DNA of 15,898 bases from Lachnospiraceae bacterium (GTDB lineage: Bacteria; Bacillota; Clostridia; Lachnospirales; Lachnospiraceae), in assembly GCA_900770345.1 (NCBI GenBank), contig CAAGKF010000054.1, forward strand, positions 1 to 15,898, in the 5' to 3' direction. The translations under genes and the position numbers were made by a program. The notes beneath the pieces were generated by a model. The model was not told the origin of the DNA. It was given only the letters and a program-made list of their open reading frames with translations, and made no database searches. Below, in pieces: positions 6,688 to 13,703 of this stretch; within the stretch, counting starts at the first letter, position 1; the number at the start of each line of letters is the position of its first letter.

Positions 6688-8103
6688 CTATTCATTCAGC
6701 AGGTTGAATTCCTCTATGGATTTATTGATCTGTTCCGACATTTTTGCTGCTGCGTCCTCAGGGCTGATGTTTCCGTTTAACATATTTTCAATCTCCGTCT
6801 CAACGATCTGTCTTGCCTCCGGGAAGATGCTGAGCAGTGCGCCGGCAGACTCCGGACTGGAATCATGGAGCTGGTCAATGGCTGTTCCGAACTGAGGGTA
6901 TTTTTCAATGTTCTCCTTAAATACAGGCTCGTCATGAGCAGCCACGGTTACAGGGAAGTAGCCTGTCTGAGCATTCCAGTAAGCCTGGCTCTCCGGGGAG
7001 ATCAAAAACTTGACAAATTCCCAGGTTGCGGCCTTTTTGGCCTCATCCCCGTTGTTCAGCGCCCACAGGGAAGCTCCTCCGATGGAAACGCCGCCCCTGT
7101 CATCTGCATTTACCTTCGGGAAATAAGCCGTTCCCACCTCAAATTTGCCATTCACATCCTCCAGGATCTGCTTCAGGGACGCGGTAGAACCCAGGGTCAT
7201 AGCGGATTTTCCGGAGCTGAAATCAGCCAGTCCGGCATCGCCGCCGCGCCCTACATTGGGAGCATAGCCCTTGTCATACAGTTCCTTCCAGGCCGTCAGT
7301 ATATTGACAGCAGCGCCGTTCTGATCAAATTCCACTGCGGTAGCGGTTCCTTCTCTTCCGTTTCCGTTATTTACATAGTTCAGCCCCTGCTTGCAGGTAA
7401 ACTGCTCAAAAAACCAGCCGTAGATGGAAAGGGAAATGGCCTCTCCCGCTCCGCCCTCCTGTACCAGAGCATCGGCAGCCTCAGCGATCTCTCCCAGGCT
7501 CTCCGGAACCTTCTCAATACCTGCCTTCTCAAACATATCTTTATTGTAGTAAAGAAGAGGAGTAGATGAGTTAAATGGCATGGAATACAGACTGCCGCCT
7601 ACGGTATAATAGGCCGCGATATTTGGTTCCAGCTGCGACGCATCCCAGCCGTCCGCGTCGATCAGCTCCTGCATGGGAACTGCCCAGCCGGAATCGATCA
7701 TAAATCTGGTTCCGATATCATAGATCTGCACCAGATCCGCCCCCATGTTGCCGATCTGCGCACTTTTCAGCTTATTGATCGCATCGTCATAAGCTCCCTG
7801 GAACTGGGAATCTACCCGAATACCCTTATCATTTTCATCATTAAACTTATTTACCAGATACTCCAGAGCCTCTCCGTTGACACCTCCCATGGAGTGCCAG
7901 AAGGTAATCGTCTGACCGTCAGCAGACGCAGCAGAGCCTCCCTCTGTTCCCGAAACCGTCCGGCTTCCGGCAGTCTGTGTGTCCGCCGCCTGTGTTCCTG
8001 TTCCGCCTGATGCCTGTGCCGTTCCGGATGCAGATGAACCGCAGCCTGCCAGGAAAGCTGCCAGCGCAATTGCCGCTGCGGATGTTTTTAATAATCTTCT
8101 CAT
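6688..8103 (-). CDS. ugpB: UgpB-type glycerol-3-phosphate/glycerophosphodiester-binding lipoprotein
   Basis: Lipoprotein of 471 residues. A lipobox LAGC ends a short signal peptide, with the lipid-carrying Cys at position 21, followed by a Gly/Ser/Thr/Ala-rich tether to about residue 65. The mature part matches the UgpB pattern closely: ITFWHSMGGVNGEALEYLV, the ligand-site stretch PFNSSTPLLYYNKD, VGRGGDAG, SAMTLGSTASL, IGGASLWALNNGDEA and the AQTGYFPVT region. These also occur in the E. coli glycerol-3-phosphate binding protein. It should capture glycerol-3-phosphate or intact glycerophosphodiesters outside the membrane and hand them to UgpA/UgpE. AGGGAGGA precedes the ATG. It is unusual that the binding protein follows the permeases and ATPase, and that a MITE-like hairpin element separates it from ugpE. 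A separate promoter for ugpB is possible, but I see none that is convincing. Confidence 0.92.
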   Translation of the reverse strand: MRRLLKTSAAAIALAAFLAGCGSSASGTAQASGGTGTQAADTQTAGSRTVSGTEGGSAASADGQTITFWHSMGGVNGEALEYLVNKFNDENDKGIRVDSQFQGAYDDAINKLKSAQIGNMGADLVQIYDIGTRFMIDSGWAVPMQELIDADGWDASQLEPNIAAYYTVGGSLYSMPFNSSTPLLYYNKDMFEKAGIEKVPESLGEIAEAADALVQEGGAGEAISLSIYGWFFEQFTCKQGLNYVNNGNGREGTATAVEFDQNGAAVNILTAWKELYDKGYAPNVGRGGDAGLADFSSGKSAMTLGSTASLKQILEDVNGKFEVGTAYFPKVNADDRGGVSIGGASLWALNNGDEAKKAATWEFVKFLISPESQAYWNAQTGYFPVTVAAHDEPVFKENIEKYPQFGTAIDQLHDSSPESAGALLSIFPEARQIVETEIENMLNGNISPEDAAAKMSEQINKSIEEFNLLNE

Positions 8104-8143
8104 TTTCTAATTCCTCCCTGCTTCATTTTTGATTGCTTTTTTA

Positions 8144-8262
8144 TTTATTTTGTTACAGTTCAGACGGCGCGAAAACAAATGCCAAAGCAGGCGTTAAACT
8201 TGTTTATAAGTATGATTTGGCATTTGTTTTCACATCGGATGTCTGAACAGTAACTTTATTTT
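8144..8262. mobile_element. MITE-like palindromic element with 8-bp direct repeats
   Basis: Inside the ugpE-ugpB spacer lies a 103-bp element (8152-8254). Its ends are GTTACAGTTCAGAC on the left and the near-perfect inverse GTCTGAACAGTAAC on the right (13 of 14 match). An inner perfect 16-bp inverted repeat, GAAAACAAATGCCAAA (8171-8186) with its complement at 8216-8231, extends the arms. The two stem parts are split by an unpaired 5/9-nt internal loop, and a 29-nt loop lies at the top. Identical 8-bp repeats TTTATTTT flank it at 8144-8151 and 8255-8262, as expected for a target-site duplication. There is no coding capacity. Caution: the repeats are AT-only in an AT-rich spacer, so part of the match could be chance. 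As RNA it would form a very stable hairpin between the two cistrons. Confidence 0.6.
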
Positions 8263-8299
8263 TATATTCAGTTTTCACATTTCCCGACGGCCTCTTCCG

Positions 8300-9211
8300 T
8301 CATCCCTTAACAGCTCCGGAAAACATTCCCCGGATCAGCTGCTTCTGGCCGATAATAAAGATCGAAATTGAAGGTACGATGATCATTACAACACCCGCGA
8401 TCATCAGAGTAATGGACTGGGAATCCACACTGTCCAGCATACTGATACCGATCTGTACGGTGCGCATCTCATTGGAGCCGCTTACCAGCAAAGGCCACAT
8501 GTACATATTCCATGCGTTAATAAATGTGTAAACGGCCATAGCTCCGATAGCTGACTTTGTCAGAGGAAGCAGTATCTTAAATATAAATCTCAGATTTCCG
8601 CAGCCATCGATCTTTGCCGATTCATAGAGCGATATGGGGAAAGATTTATAAAACTGGCGGAACAGGAAAATTCCCATGGCCGAGGTGAGATAGGGTACGA
8701 TCAGCACCTGATAAGTATCCAGCCAGTTTAAACGGCTTACGGTCAGATAATTGGAAATAATCGTGGCTTCTCCGGGTATCATCATGGTAGCCATTACCAG
8801 CATAAAGATCACATCCTTTCCCTTAAAATCCAGAAAGGAGAAGGAAAACGCAGCCAGGGAACAGGAAATGATCTGTCCCAGAGTGATCAGTCCCGCTACC
8901 AGGAAGGAGTTCATAACAAACCGTCCCAGCGGCACCTTCACCAGAGCCTGGGCAAAATTCTGAAGAGTGGGGTGCTTCGGAAGAAGATTCAGCTCTGTGG
9001 TAAACAGCTCATTGGAGGGCATAAAGGCGATGCTTACTGCATACAGCAGGGGCAGCAGCACAAAAAGGGATACCAGGATATTCAGAATAATGAGCGCTGC
9101 TGTCCGCCCTCTTCTTACGGCCAGCGCCCTGCGGTTGGCCGCTTCCTGCAGCTTTACGATCTCTTCCCGGCTGAGCCGGTCATTTCTGTGGATTGCAATT
9201 GACTGTTCCAT
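8300..9211 (-). CDS. ugpE: ABC transporter permease UgpE
   Basis: MalG/UgpE-type permease of 303 residues. It has a charged cytoplasmic N-terminus of about 36 residues, longer than in the plus-strand paralogue, and then six membrane segments (first at about 37-62). The EAA loop reads YESAKIDGCGNLRFIFKILL (about residues 196-215), with the conserved Gly at 203. The start codon overlaps the ugpA stop (TAATG), the mark of translational coupling. AAGGGAG lies inside the end of ugpA. It should form the heterodimeric channel with UgpA and dock on UgpC. The gene is followed by a 196-nt spacer with the MITE-like element before ugpB. Confidence 0.9.
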   Translation of the reverse strand: MEQSIAIHRNDRLSREEIVKLQEAANRRALAVRRGRTAALIILNILVSLFVLLPLLYAVSIAFMPSNELFTTELNLLPKHPTLQNFAQALVKVPLGRFVMNSFLVAGLITLGQIISCSLAAFSFSFLDFKGKDVIFMLVMATMMIPGEATIISNYLTVSRLNWLDTYQVLIVPYLTSAMGIFLFRQFYKSFPISLYESAKIDGCGNLRFIFKILLPLTKSAIGAMAVYTFINAWNMYMWPLLVSGSNEMRTVQIGISMLDSVDSQSITLMIAGVVMIIVPSISIFIIGQKQLIRGMFSGAVKG

Positions 9212-10077
9212 TAATAGCTTACTCCCTTCTTTTCCATTTTAAACATCAGAAGCGTAAGTACCATTATAATGGCAAAGAGAACAACGGACTGAGCCGCCGC
9301 GCTTCCAAACCGGTAGTTAAAAAACGCATCCCGGTAGATCGAATATACGATCAAATTGGTGGATTCTCCCGGTCCTCCCTGGGTCAGGATTTTTACCTGT
9401 CCGAAGGACTGAAAGGCCTGGATGATATTTACAACAATGGTATAAAACATAATGGGACTTAAACCCGGCAGCGTCAGTCGGAAAAACTTCTGTACCTCTC
9501 CGGCGCCGTCCACAGAGGCCCTTTCGTAAATGGCTTCGTCGATGCTGCTTAAGCCTGCGGAAAAATAGAGGAAATTGATTCCGCTGTTCAGCCAGGCCGT
9601 CAGCAGAGCCACGCACACCAGAGCATATTTGGGATCACTGATCCAGTTGATATTCAGCCCCAAAAGCTTATTCACAATACCGATGGAGGGATGAAGCATA
9701 ATCTTGAATATCATAGCCGCGGAGCTGGATGCGATCGCCATAGGCAGAGCATAAGCTGTACTGAAGATCCGGATTCCGGGAAATGCTTTATTGCACAGCA
9801 CCGCCGCCAGAAGTCCCAGAGCCATGCTGCAGGTTACCACAATGACTACAAAAATAAGTGTGACCGACAGGCTGTTGTAAAAGGATTTTGACTGCAGCAG
9901 ATCCATATAGTTTCCCAGACCCACAAACAGCTTGGCCTGTCCCATTTTATTGGTCTTATAAAGACTTAAATATATGGTCTTGACAAACGGATAAAAAAGA
10001 AACAGAGCAAACACCGCCATAGCCGGAAGCACATAGGCGTATGGGCCGATTTTTCTTAAAAATGATTGATTCTTCAT
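9211..10077 (-). CDS. ugpA: ABC transporter permease UgpA
   Basis: MalF/UgpA-type permease of 288 residues with six hydrophobic segments. The sequence resembles enterobacterial UgpA particularly in its last third (GGPGESTNLIVYSIYRDAFF, then SAAAQSVVLF and the final MEKKGVSY). The EAA loop is degenerate at its start, ERASVDGAGEVQKFFRLTLP, but keeps the conserved Gly at 191. AGGAG lies six bases before the ATG and contains the stop codon of ugpC, so translation is tightly linked. Together with UgpE it forms the membrane pore for glycerol-3-phosphate or glycerophosphodiester uptake. Its 3' end overlaps the start of ugpE by one base. Confidence 0.91.
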   Translation of the reverse strand: MKNQSFLRKIGPYAYVLPAMAVFALFLFYPFVKTIYLSLYKTNKMGQAKLFVGLGNYMDLLQSKSFYNSLSVTLIFVVIVVTCSMALGLLAAVLCNKAFPGIRIFSTAYALPMAIASSSAAMIFKIMLHPSIGIVNKLLGLNINWISDPKYALVCVALLTAWLNSGINFLYFSAGLSSIDEAIYERASVDGAGEVQKFFRLTLPGLSPIMFYTIVVNIIQAFQSFGQVKILTQGGPGESTNLIVYSIYRDAFFNYRFGSAAAQSVVLFAIIMVLTLLMFKMEKKGVSY

Positions 10078-10086
10078 ACCAAACTC

Positions 10087-11238
10087 CTATACATATAAAA
10101 TATTCTTTTCACTCTCCGTATCAAAAAGCTTAATGCGGCTCATATCCAAATAGAGACGGACCTTCTCACCGGTCCGGCTCTGGCAGGAGGGCGGCAGCTT
10201 CGCCGAAAGCAGCTGAGGCTCTATTTCCCCGCGTTCTTCTTTTCTCAGAGGACATTCCCAGGCTGTCAGTCCGATCTCCCCGTGAAGCAGTACCTCAGAG
10301 CCCAGCATTTCTCTCACATTGACCGTCATCTCCAACCACGCTTCTCCTTCCCCCTCCGTATGAAGATCCTCCGGCCGGATACCCAGCTCCACACTTTTCC
10401 CGGTATATCCTCCGTCCTTCAGCTTTCTGGCCGGTACGCCGGATACCGGAATATGCCAGCCTTCACCCTCCAGCCACAGCTGCCCGCCGTAATTGACAAT
10501 AGTTCCCTTCAGAAAATTCATGGAAGGAGAGCCGATAAACCCTGCCACAAAGCGGTTTACCGGATTCCGGTACAGCTCCGCCGGAGGAGCCACCTGCTGA
10601 ATCATGCCGTCCTTCATAACCACAATCCTGGTTCCCAGGGTCATGGCCTCCACCTGGTCATGGGTCACATAAATGATCGTTGCATTCAGCTGTCTGTGAA
10701 GCTTGGCAATCTCCACACGCATCTGCCCCCTCAGCTTTGCATCCAGATTTGACAGCGGCTCATCCATAAGGTAAACTCTGGGCTTGCGCACAATGACACT
10801 GCCGATCGCCACCCTCTGCTTCTGACCGCCGGACAAAGCGGCAGGCTTCCTGTCCAGAAGATGCTCGATTTCAAGTATCCCTGCAGCCTCGCGTACCCTG
10901 CGGTCGATCTCATCCTTCGGCATCCTGCGCACCCTCAGGCTGAAGGCCATATTTTCGTACACGGACATATGAGGATACAGCGCATAATTCTGAAATACCA
11001 TGGACAGGTCCCTGTTTTTTGGTTCCACCATATTCATCAGGCAGTTATCGATCCACAGCTCTCCCGAAGAAATATCCTCCAGCCCCGCGATCATACGCAG
11101 AGTGGTGGACTTGCCGCAGCCGGAAGGCCCCACGAAAATGATCAGCTCCCTGTCCTTGATATCCAGAGTGAAATCCTTTACGGCGCTGTAACCATTTTTA
11201 TACGTTTTGCACACATTTACCAGAGAAATATCAGACAT
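10087..11238 (-). CDS. ugpC: UgpC/MalK-type ABC transporter ATPase
   Basis: Cytoplasmic ATPase that powers the importer. Numbered from MSDISLVN: Walker A GPSGCGKSTT (37-46), Q-loop Gln83, signature LSGGQKQR (135-142), Walker B VYLMDEP with Asp159 and Glu160, D-loop SNLDAK, and H-loop His193 (YVTHDQVEAMTLG). A C-terminal OB/TOBE regulatory domain of about 150 residues follows, as in MalK, UgpC and MsmX. I use the ATG at 11238, because AGAGGG lies six bases before it; two in-frame ATGs at 11256 and 11253 lie upstream of that site. One oddity is that the usual GRAIVR after the signature reads GSVIVR. It is the first gene of the ugp operon. ATPases of this group often serve several importers, so it may also energise the ATPase-less plus-strand transporter (inference). 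Confidence 0.93.
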   Translation of the reverse strand: MSDISLVNVCKTYKNGYSAVKDFTLDIKDRELIIFVGPSGCGKSTTLRMIAGLEDISSGELWIDNCLMNMVEPKNRDLSMVFQNYALYPHMSVYENMAFSLRVRRMPKDEIDRRVREAAGILEIEHLLDRKPAALSGGQKQRVAIGSVIVRKPRVYLMDEPLSNLDAKLRGQMRVEIAKLHRQLNATIIYVTHDQVEAMTLGTRIVVMKDGMIQQVAPPAELYRNPVNRFVAGFIGSPSMNFLKGTIVNYGGQLWLEGEGWHIPVSGVPARKLKDGGYTGKSVELGIRPEDLHTEGEGEAWLEMTVNVREMLGSEVLLHGEIGLTAWECPLRKEERGEIEPQLLSAKLPPSCQSRTGEKVRLYLDMSRIKLFDTESEKNILYV

Positions 11239-11271
11239 ATCATTCCCTCTCATCATTCAAAATCTATCTTC

Positions 11272-11328
11272 GATTTTAGGGATTTCCCGTAAAATCCAAA
11301 AGAGGAATTAAGTAAAATGGAAGTAAAA
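11272..11328 (-). promoter_or_regulatory. Candidate ugp promoter with dyad and PhoP-box-like repeats
   Basis: On the minus strand a -10-like TAAAAT lies at 11273-11278, without a good -35. It is part of a dyad whose arms are GATTTTA-GGGA (11272-11282) and TCCC-G-TAAAATC (11285-11296), a likely operator. Further upstream, the minus strand reads TTTTACTT twice at an exact 11-bp period (11321-11328 and 11310-11317), with another TTTTAC at 11289-11294. PhoP boxes in Bacillus are TT(A/T/C)A(C/T)A-type repeats at 11-bp spacing, and ugp/glpQ genes are commonly phosphate-regulated. A poor -35 fits an activator-dependent promoter. No experiment supports it here. Confidence 0.4.
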
Positions 11329-11344
11329 GGCAGAACTGCCTTTT
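11325..11344. terminator. Small symmetrical hairpin, possible bidirectional terminator
   Basis: AAAAGGCAG (11325-11333) and CTGCCTTTT (11336-11344) are perfect inverse repeats around two central bases. The RNA hairpin would have a four-base loop and four A/U on each side. It lies directly behind the strong terminator at 11352-11383, so it could be a back-up terminator. It also overlaps the outer PhoP-box-like repeat and might instead be a protein-binding site. Confidence 0.4.
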
Positions 11345-11351
11345 CGTAACA

Positions 11352-11383
11352 GAAAAAAGCCCCGGAGAACTGCTTCTCCGGGG
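11352..11383 (-). terminator. Strong intrinsic terminator of the ksgA-ohyA operon
   Basis: On the minus strand CCCCGGAGAA pairs perfectly with TTCTCCGGGG around a GCAG loop (11360-11383). It is followed by C and six T residues (11353-11358). It lies about 95 nt after the stop of the zinc-ribbon gene and separates that operon from ugp. It could also act as an attenuator for a promoter at 11407-11435. Confidence 0.88.
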
Positions 11384-11406
11384 TAGGGATATGTTTTTAT
11401 TTTGTT

Positions 11407-11435
11407 ATTATACGAAACAGACTGTTTTTTCAGAA
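11407..11435 (-). promoter_or_regulatory. Candidate promoter with dyad in its spacer
   Basis: On the minus strand a perfect TATAAT (11407-11412) is preceded by a 17-bp spacer and TTCTGA (11430-11435), a weak -35. The spacer contains a perfect 13-bp dyad, AAACAG-A-CTGTTT (11415-11427), placed where a repressor would block polymerase. Transcripts would meet the strong terminator within about 50 nt, so the product would be either a tiny RNA or an attenuated ugp message. Confidence 0.35.
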
Positions 11436-11476
11436 TCATATGCAGAATGCCAAAAGGCCTCCTGTACCTGCAGTTT

Positions 11477-11875
11477 TTAAAACCTCCGCCCGCATTTGGG
11501 ACAGAACTCGAAATCTTCCTCCGTCTCATAGCCGCAGTTCGCACATTTCTTTACCGTCTTATAAGTCCCGTTTTCAAAATAACTCCTGCTGTTTCCATCC
11601 TGAACCAAAACCATATCCTTCTGTGTGATATCCACCTGCTTTCCCGCAAGGATGGCTCTTCCCACCTCCGGATCCAGCTCATAGACCGCGCCGCAGCAGG
11701 TCATTTTTACATAAAAACGTTTATTCCACTTAAACAGAGGGATAAAGAAAAAGCTGAAATACATATAGGTCATCATCACCTGATAGCGCCCGTACCGGCC
11801 GCAGCGGTCACAGATCACCGTTTTTACATAATCCAGAAGCTTCTGTCCCTGGCTGATTCCTCCGATGAAAATCAT
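11477..11875 (-). CDS. Protein with two zinc-ribbon domains
   Basis: Small protein of 132 residues. The N-terminal part has CDRC (Cys22, Cys25) and, after an aromatic stretch YMYFSFFFIPLFKW, a CC pair (Cys60-61). This is the layout of the zinc-ribbon-15 type, in which the strand between the knuckles is hydrophobic. A classical rubredoxin-like zinc ribbon closes the protein, CANCG (Cys111, Cys114) and CPKCG (Cys125, Cys128). The hydrophobic stretch may be a buried strand rather than a membrane helix. No enzymatic function can be assigned. AAGGAG lies 11 bases before the ATG and includes the stop of the oleate hydratase gene, so the two are co-translated. The operon's terminator lies downstream. 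Confidence 0.8.
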   Translation of the reverse strand: MIFIGGISQGQKLLDYVKTVICDRCGRYGRYQVMMTYMYFSFFFIPLFKWNKRFYVKMTCCGAVYELDPEVGRAILAGKQVDITQKDMVLVQDGNSRSYFENGTYKTVKKCANCGYETEEDFEFCPKCGRRF

Positions 11876-11890
11876 ACTGCAATACTCTCC

Positions 11891-13675
11891 TTAACGGTAA
11901 GACTTAATAAGCGCTTTTAAAAGCACCTTCGCGTTTTTATAGTACGGCGTTACCGGACAGATGGGCTTCTTAATATCCAGCAGCCTGTACACAGCCATTC
12001 TGGCCGCGCGCACAGAATACTCTTCCGTAAATACCATATCATCCGGAATTTCCACAAACTGGCTGATCATTGCAAAGTTAACGGAGCCCGCCGGAACTAC
12101 CTTCGGCCTGTCCTCATACTTGCGCGGCTCAAACTGCGCGTCCACATAAGGCATATAACAGGGAATCACGTTGACCGCCGTCTCCATCAGTTCTGTTATC
12201 CTGTCTTCGGGAATATGAAGATGATGCAGATATTCATACAGCAGCTCGTAACCCGTACAATCCTTCATCGGCTTCTTTACATAATCGCCGATGGCATCCG
12301 TATACAGGCCGTAGCCCCAGAAAATAGTCATATCCTCAGGCTGGTTCGGGAAATGAGGCTGGGCCGCAACCACACTGCTCATAAGCCAGGAGGAATCCTT
12401 AAAGGTCATAAGAGCTCCGCTGCCCGGCACATTGCCTGTGAAGGCTTCAATTTCCTTCAAGACGGCATCTCCTCTGCACGTCACCGTAAAGCTGAGCCAG
12501 TTGGTCTCATGCGGCTTGGTGAAGAAAGGCTCCGGATTTCCCAGTCCCGTCTTCTTTGCCGCGATCTTGGCCCACAGCTCACCGCTGATGGGCTTCTTTG
12601 CCGGCGCAGGCGCAGGCGTATGAAGATCGCCCAGAGTGGCGCTGTCTGTCATGCAGGCATTGGTCATAATGCAGATATCCCCTGTATTCAGACGCACATT
12701 TTCAAATACATAGTTTTCTCTGAGGCTTCCGGCTGCATGTCCGTCCCCATCATCCGTATCCTCCACCCGACGCTTCAGATACAGAGCCTTCACCTTGATG
12801 CCGGAGGTATCCTCAAAATCGATATCCGTAACTTCACAGTTCTCCACAAAGGATACACCCTCACGGCGCAGATACATTTCAAGAGGACGGATAACGCTGT
12901 CATACTGATTCAGAGGGCTTCTGGTAACTCCCTCCAGTGTCTCAATACGGCTGAACTCAAATATCATTCTGCGCATATAGCGGCGGAATTCAAACAGGCT
13001 GCTCCATTTCTGGAAGGCAAAGGTCGTCTGCCACATATACCAGAAATTCGTCTCAAAAATATGGGGTGTTTCTTTAAACCAATCCTGAATCGTCAGGTTA
13101 TCCAGCTTCTTCTCATCTGTCAGAAGAAGACGCAGAAGAGCCATCCTGTCTGACTGCTTAAAGCCCATGGACTTTACGTTCAGGATATTGCCGTCCTTAT
13201 CTACCAGTCTGGCCTTTGCACAGGTAGGATGCGCATGGTCAAAATCCAGGATCTCCTCCGTAACGCTGCGCCCAGGCTGTGTCAGAGAAGGAATCGAATC
13301 AAAGAGCTCCCAGAAATTCTCATAGGTCTCCTCATTCAGCATTCGTCCGCCGCGGCACACAAAGCCTTTCTCGGGGGTACCGATTCCGTCATTGCTTCCG
13401 CCCAGGATATGCATGCCCTCGTAGATCGTGATCTGCTTTCCGGGGAATCTTCCGTCCCGGATCAGATAAGCCGCAGCTGCCAGGGAAGCCAGACCGCCTC
13501 CTACAAGATACGCTTTTCTGTCTCCGTAATCCCGGTTATTCAGCACTGCCTCCTCAATCGCTGCCATCCTGGCATTATAATGCTTTTTTCTTACATCGCG
13601 GATCTTCTTCGCCGCAATCCCCGCCGCAGCCCCCGCTGCTGCAGCTGCCAGAAGCTTTCCTGTTTTCTTGTTCAT
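11891..13675 (-). CDS. ohyA: Oleate hydratase (FAD-dependent fatty acid hydratase)
   Basis: Adds water to the cis-9 double bond of oleic or linoleic acid to give 10-hydroxy fatty acids; FAD is a cofactor. The family order is clear: Rossmann strand AYLVGGGLASLAAAAYLIRD (about residues 55-74), EGMHILGGSNDG, RGGRMLNEETYENFWELFDS with candidate catalytic acid residues, TTFAFQKWSSLFEFRRYMRR, NQYDSVIRPLEMYL, and the C-terminal RPKVVPAGSVNFAMISQFVE with TEEYSVRAA. I start at 13675 (MNKKTGK), 594 residues, because AAAGGTGG precedes it; the longer frame to 13738 would overlap ksgA. The N-terminus is unusual: a basic start, then an Ala/Gly-rich hydrophobic segment (about 8-22) and a Lys/Arg-rich helix, resembling a membrane anchor. 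The gene sits 28 nt after ksgA, so it is probably co-transcribed. The likely role is detoxification of unsaturated fatty acids. Confidence 0.92.
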   Translation of the reverse strand: MNKKTGKLLAAAAAGAAAGIAAKKIRDVRKKHYNARMAAIEEAVLNNRDYGDRKAYLVGGGLASLAAAAYLIRDGRFPGKQITIYEGMHILGGSNDGIGTPEKGFVCRGGRMLNEETYENFWELFDSIPSLTQPGRSVTEEILDFDHAHPTCAKARLVDKDGNILNVKSMGFKQSDRMALLRLLLTDEKKLDNLTIQDWFKETPHIFETNFWYMWQTTFAFQKWSSLFEFRRYMRRMIFEFSRIETLEGVTRSPLNQYDSVIRPLEMYLRREGVSFVENCEVTDIDFEDTSGIKVKALYLKRRVEDTDDGDGHAAGSLRENYVFENVRLNTGDICIMTNACMTDSATLGDLHTPAPAPAKKPISGELWAKIAAKKTGLGNPEPFFTKPHETNWLSFTVTCRGDAVLKEIEAFTGNVPGSGALMTFKDSSWLMSSVVAAQPHFPNQPEDMTIFWGYGLYTDAIGDYVKKPMKDCTGYELLYEYLHHLHIPEDRITELMETAVNVIPCYMPYVDAQFEPRKYEDRPKVVPAGSVNFAMISQFVEIPDDMVFTEEYSVRAARMAVYRLLDIKKPICPVTPYYKNAKVLLKALIKSYR

Positions 13676-13703
13676 CTTTGCTGACCACCTTTCTTTTCTG
13701 AAA

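Noticed and set aside
8104..8299. Independent promoter for ugpB around the palindromic element
   Set aside because: Several AT-rich -10-like strings occur, but none has a -35 at suitable spacing.
12215..13153. 312-codon open frame on the plus strand within the oleate hydratase
   Set aside because: Shadow frame of a well-conserved gene; its translation shows no domain or plausible start.
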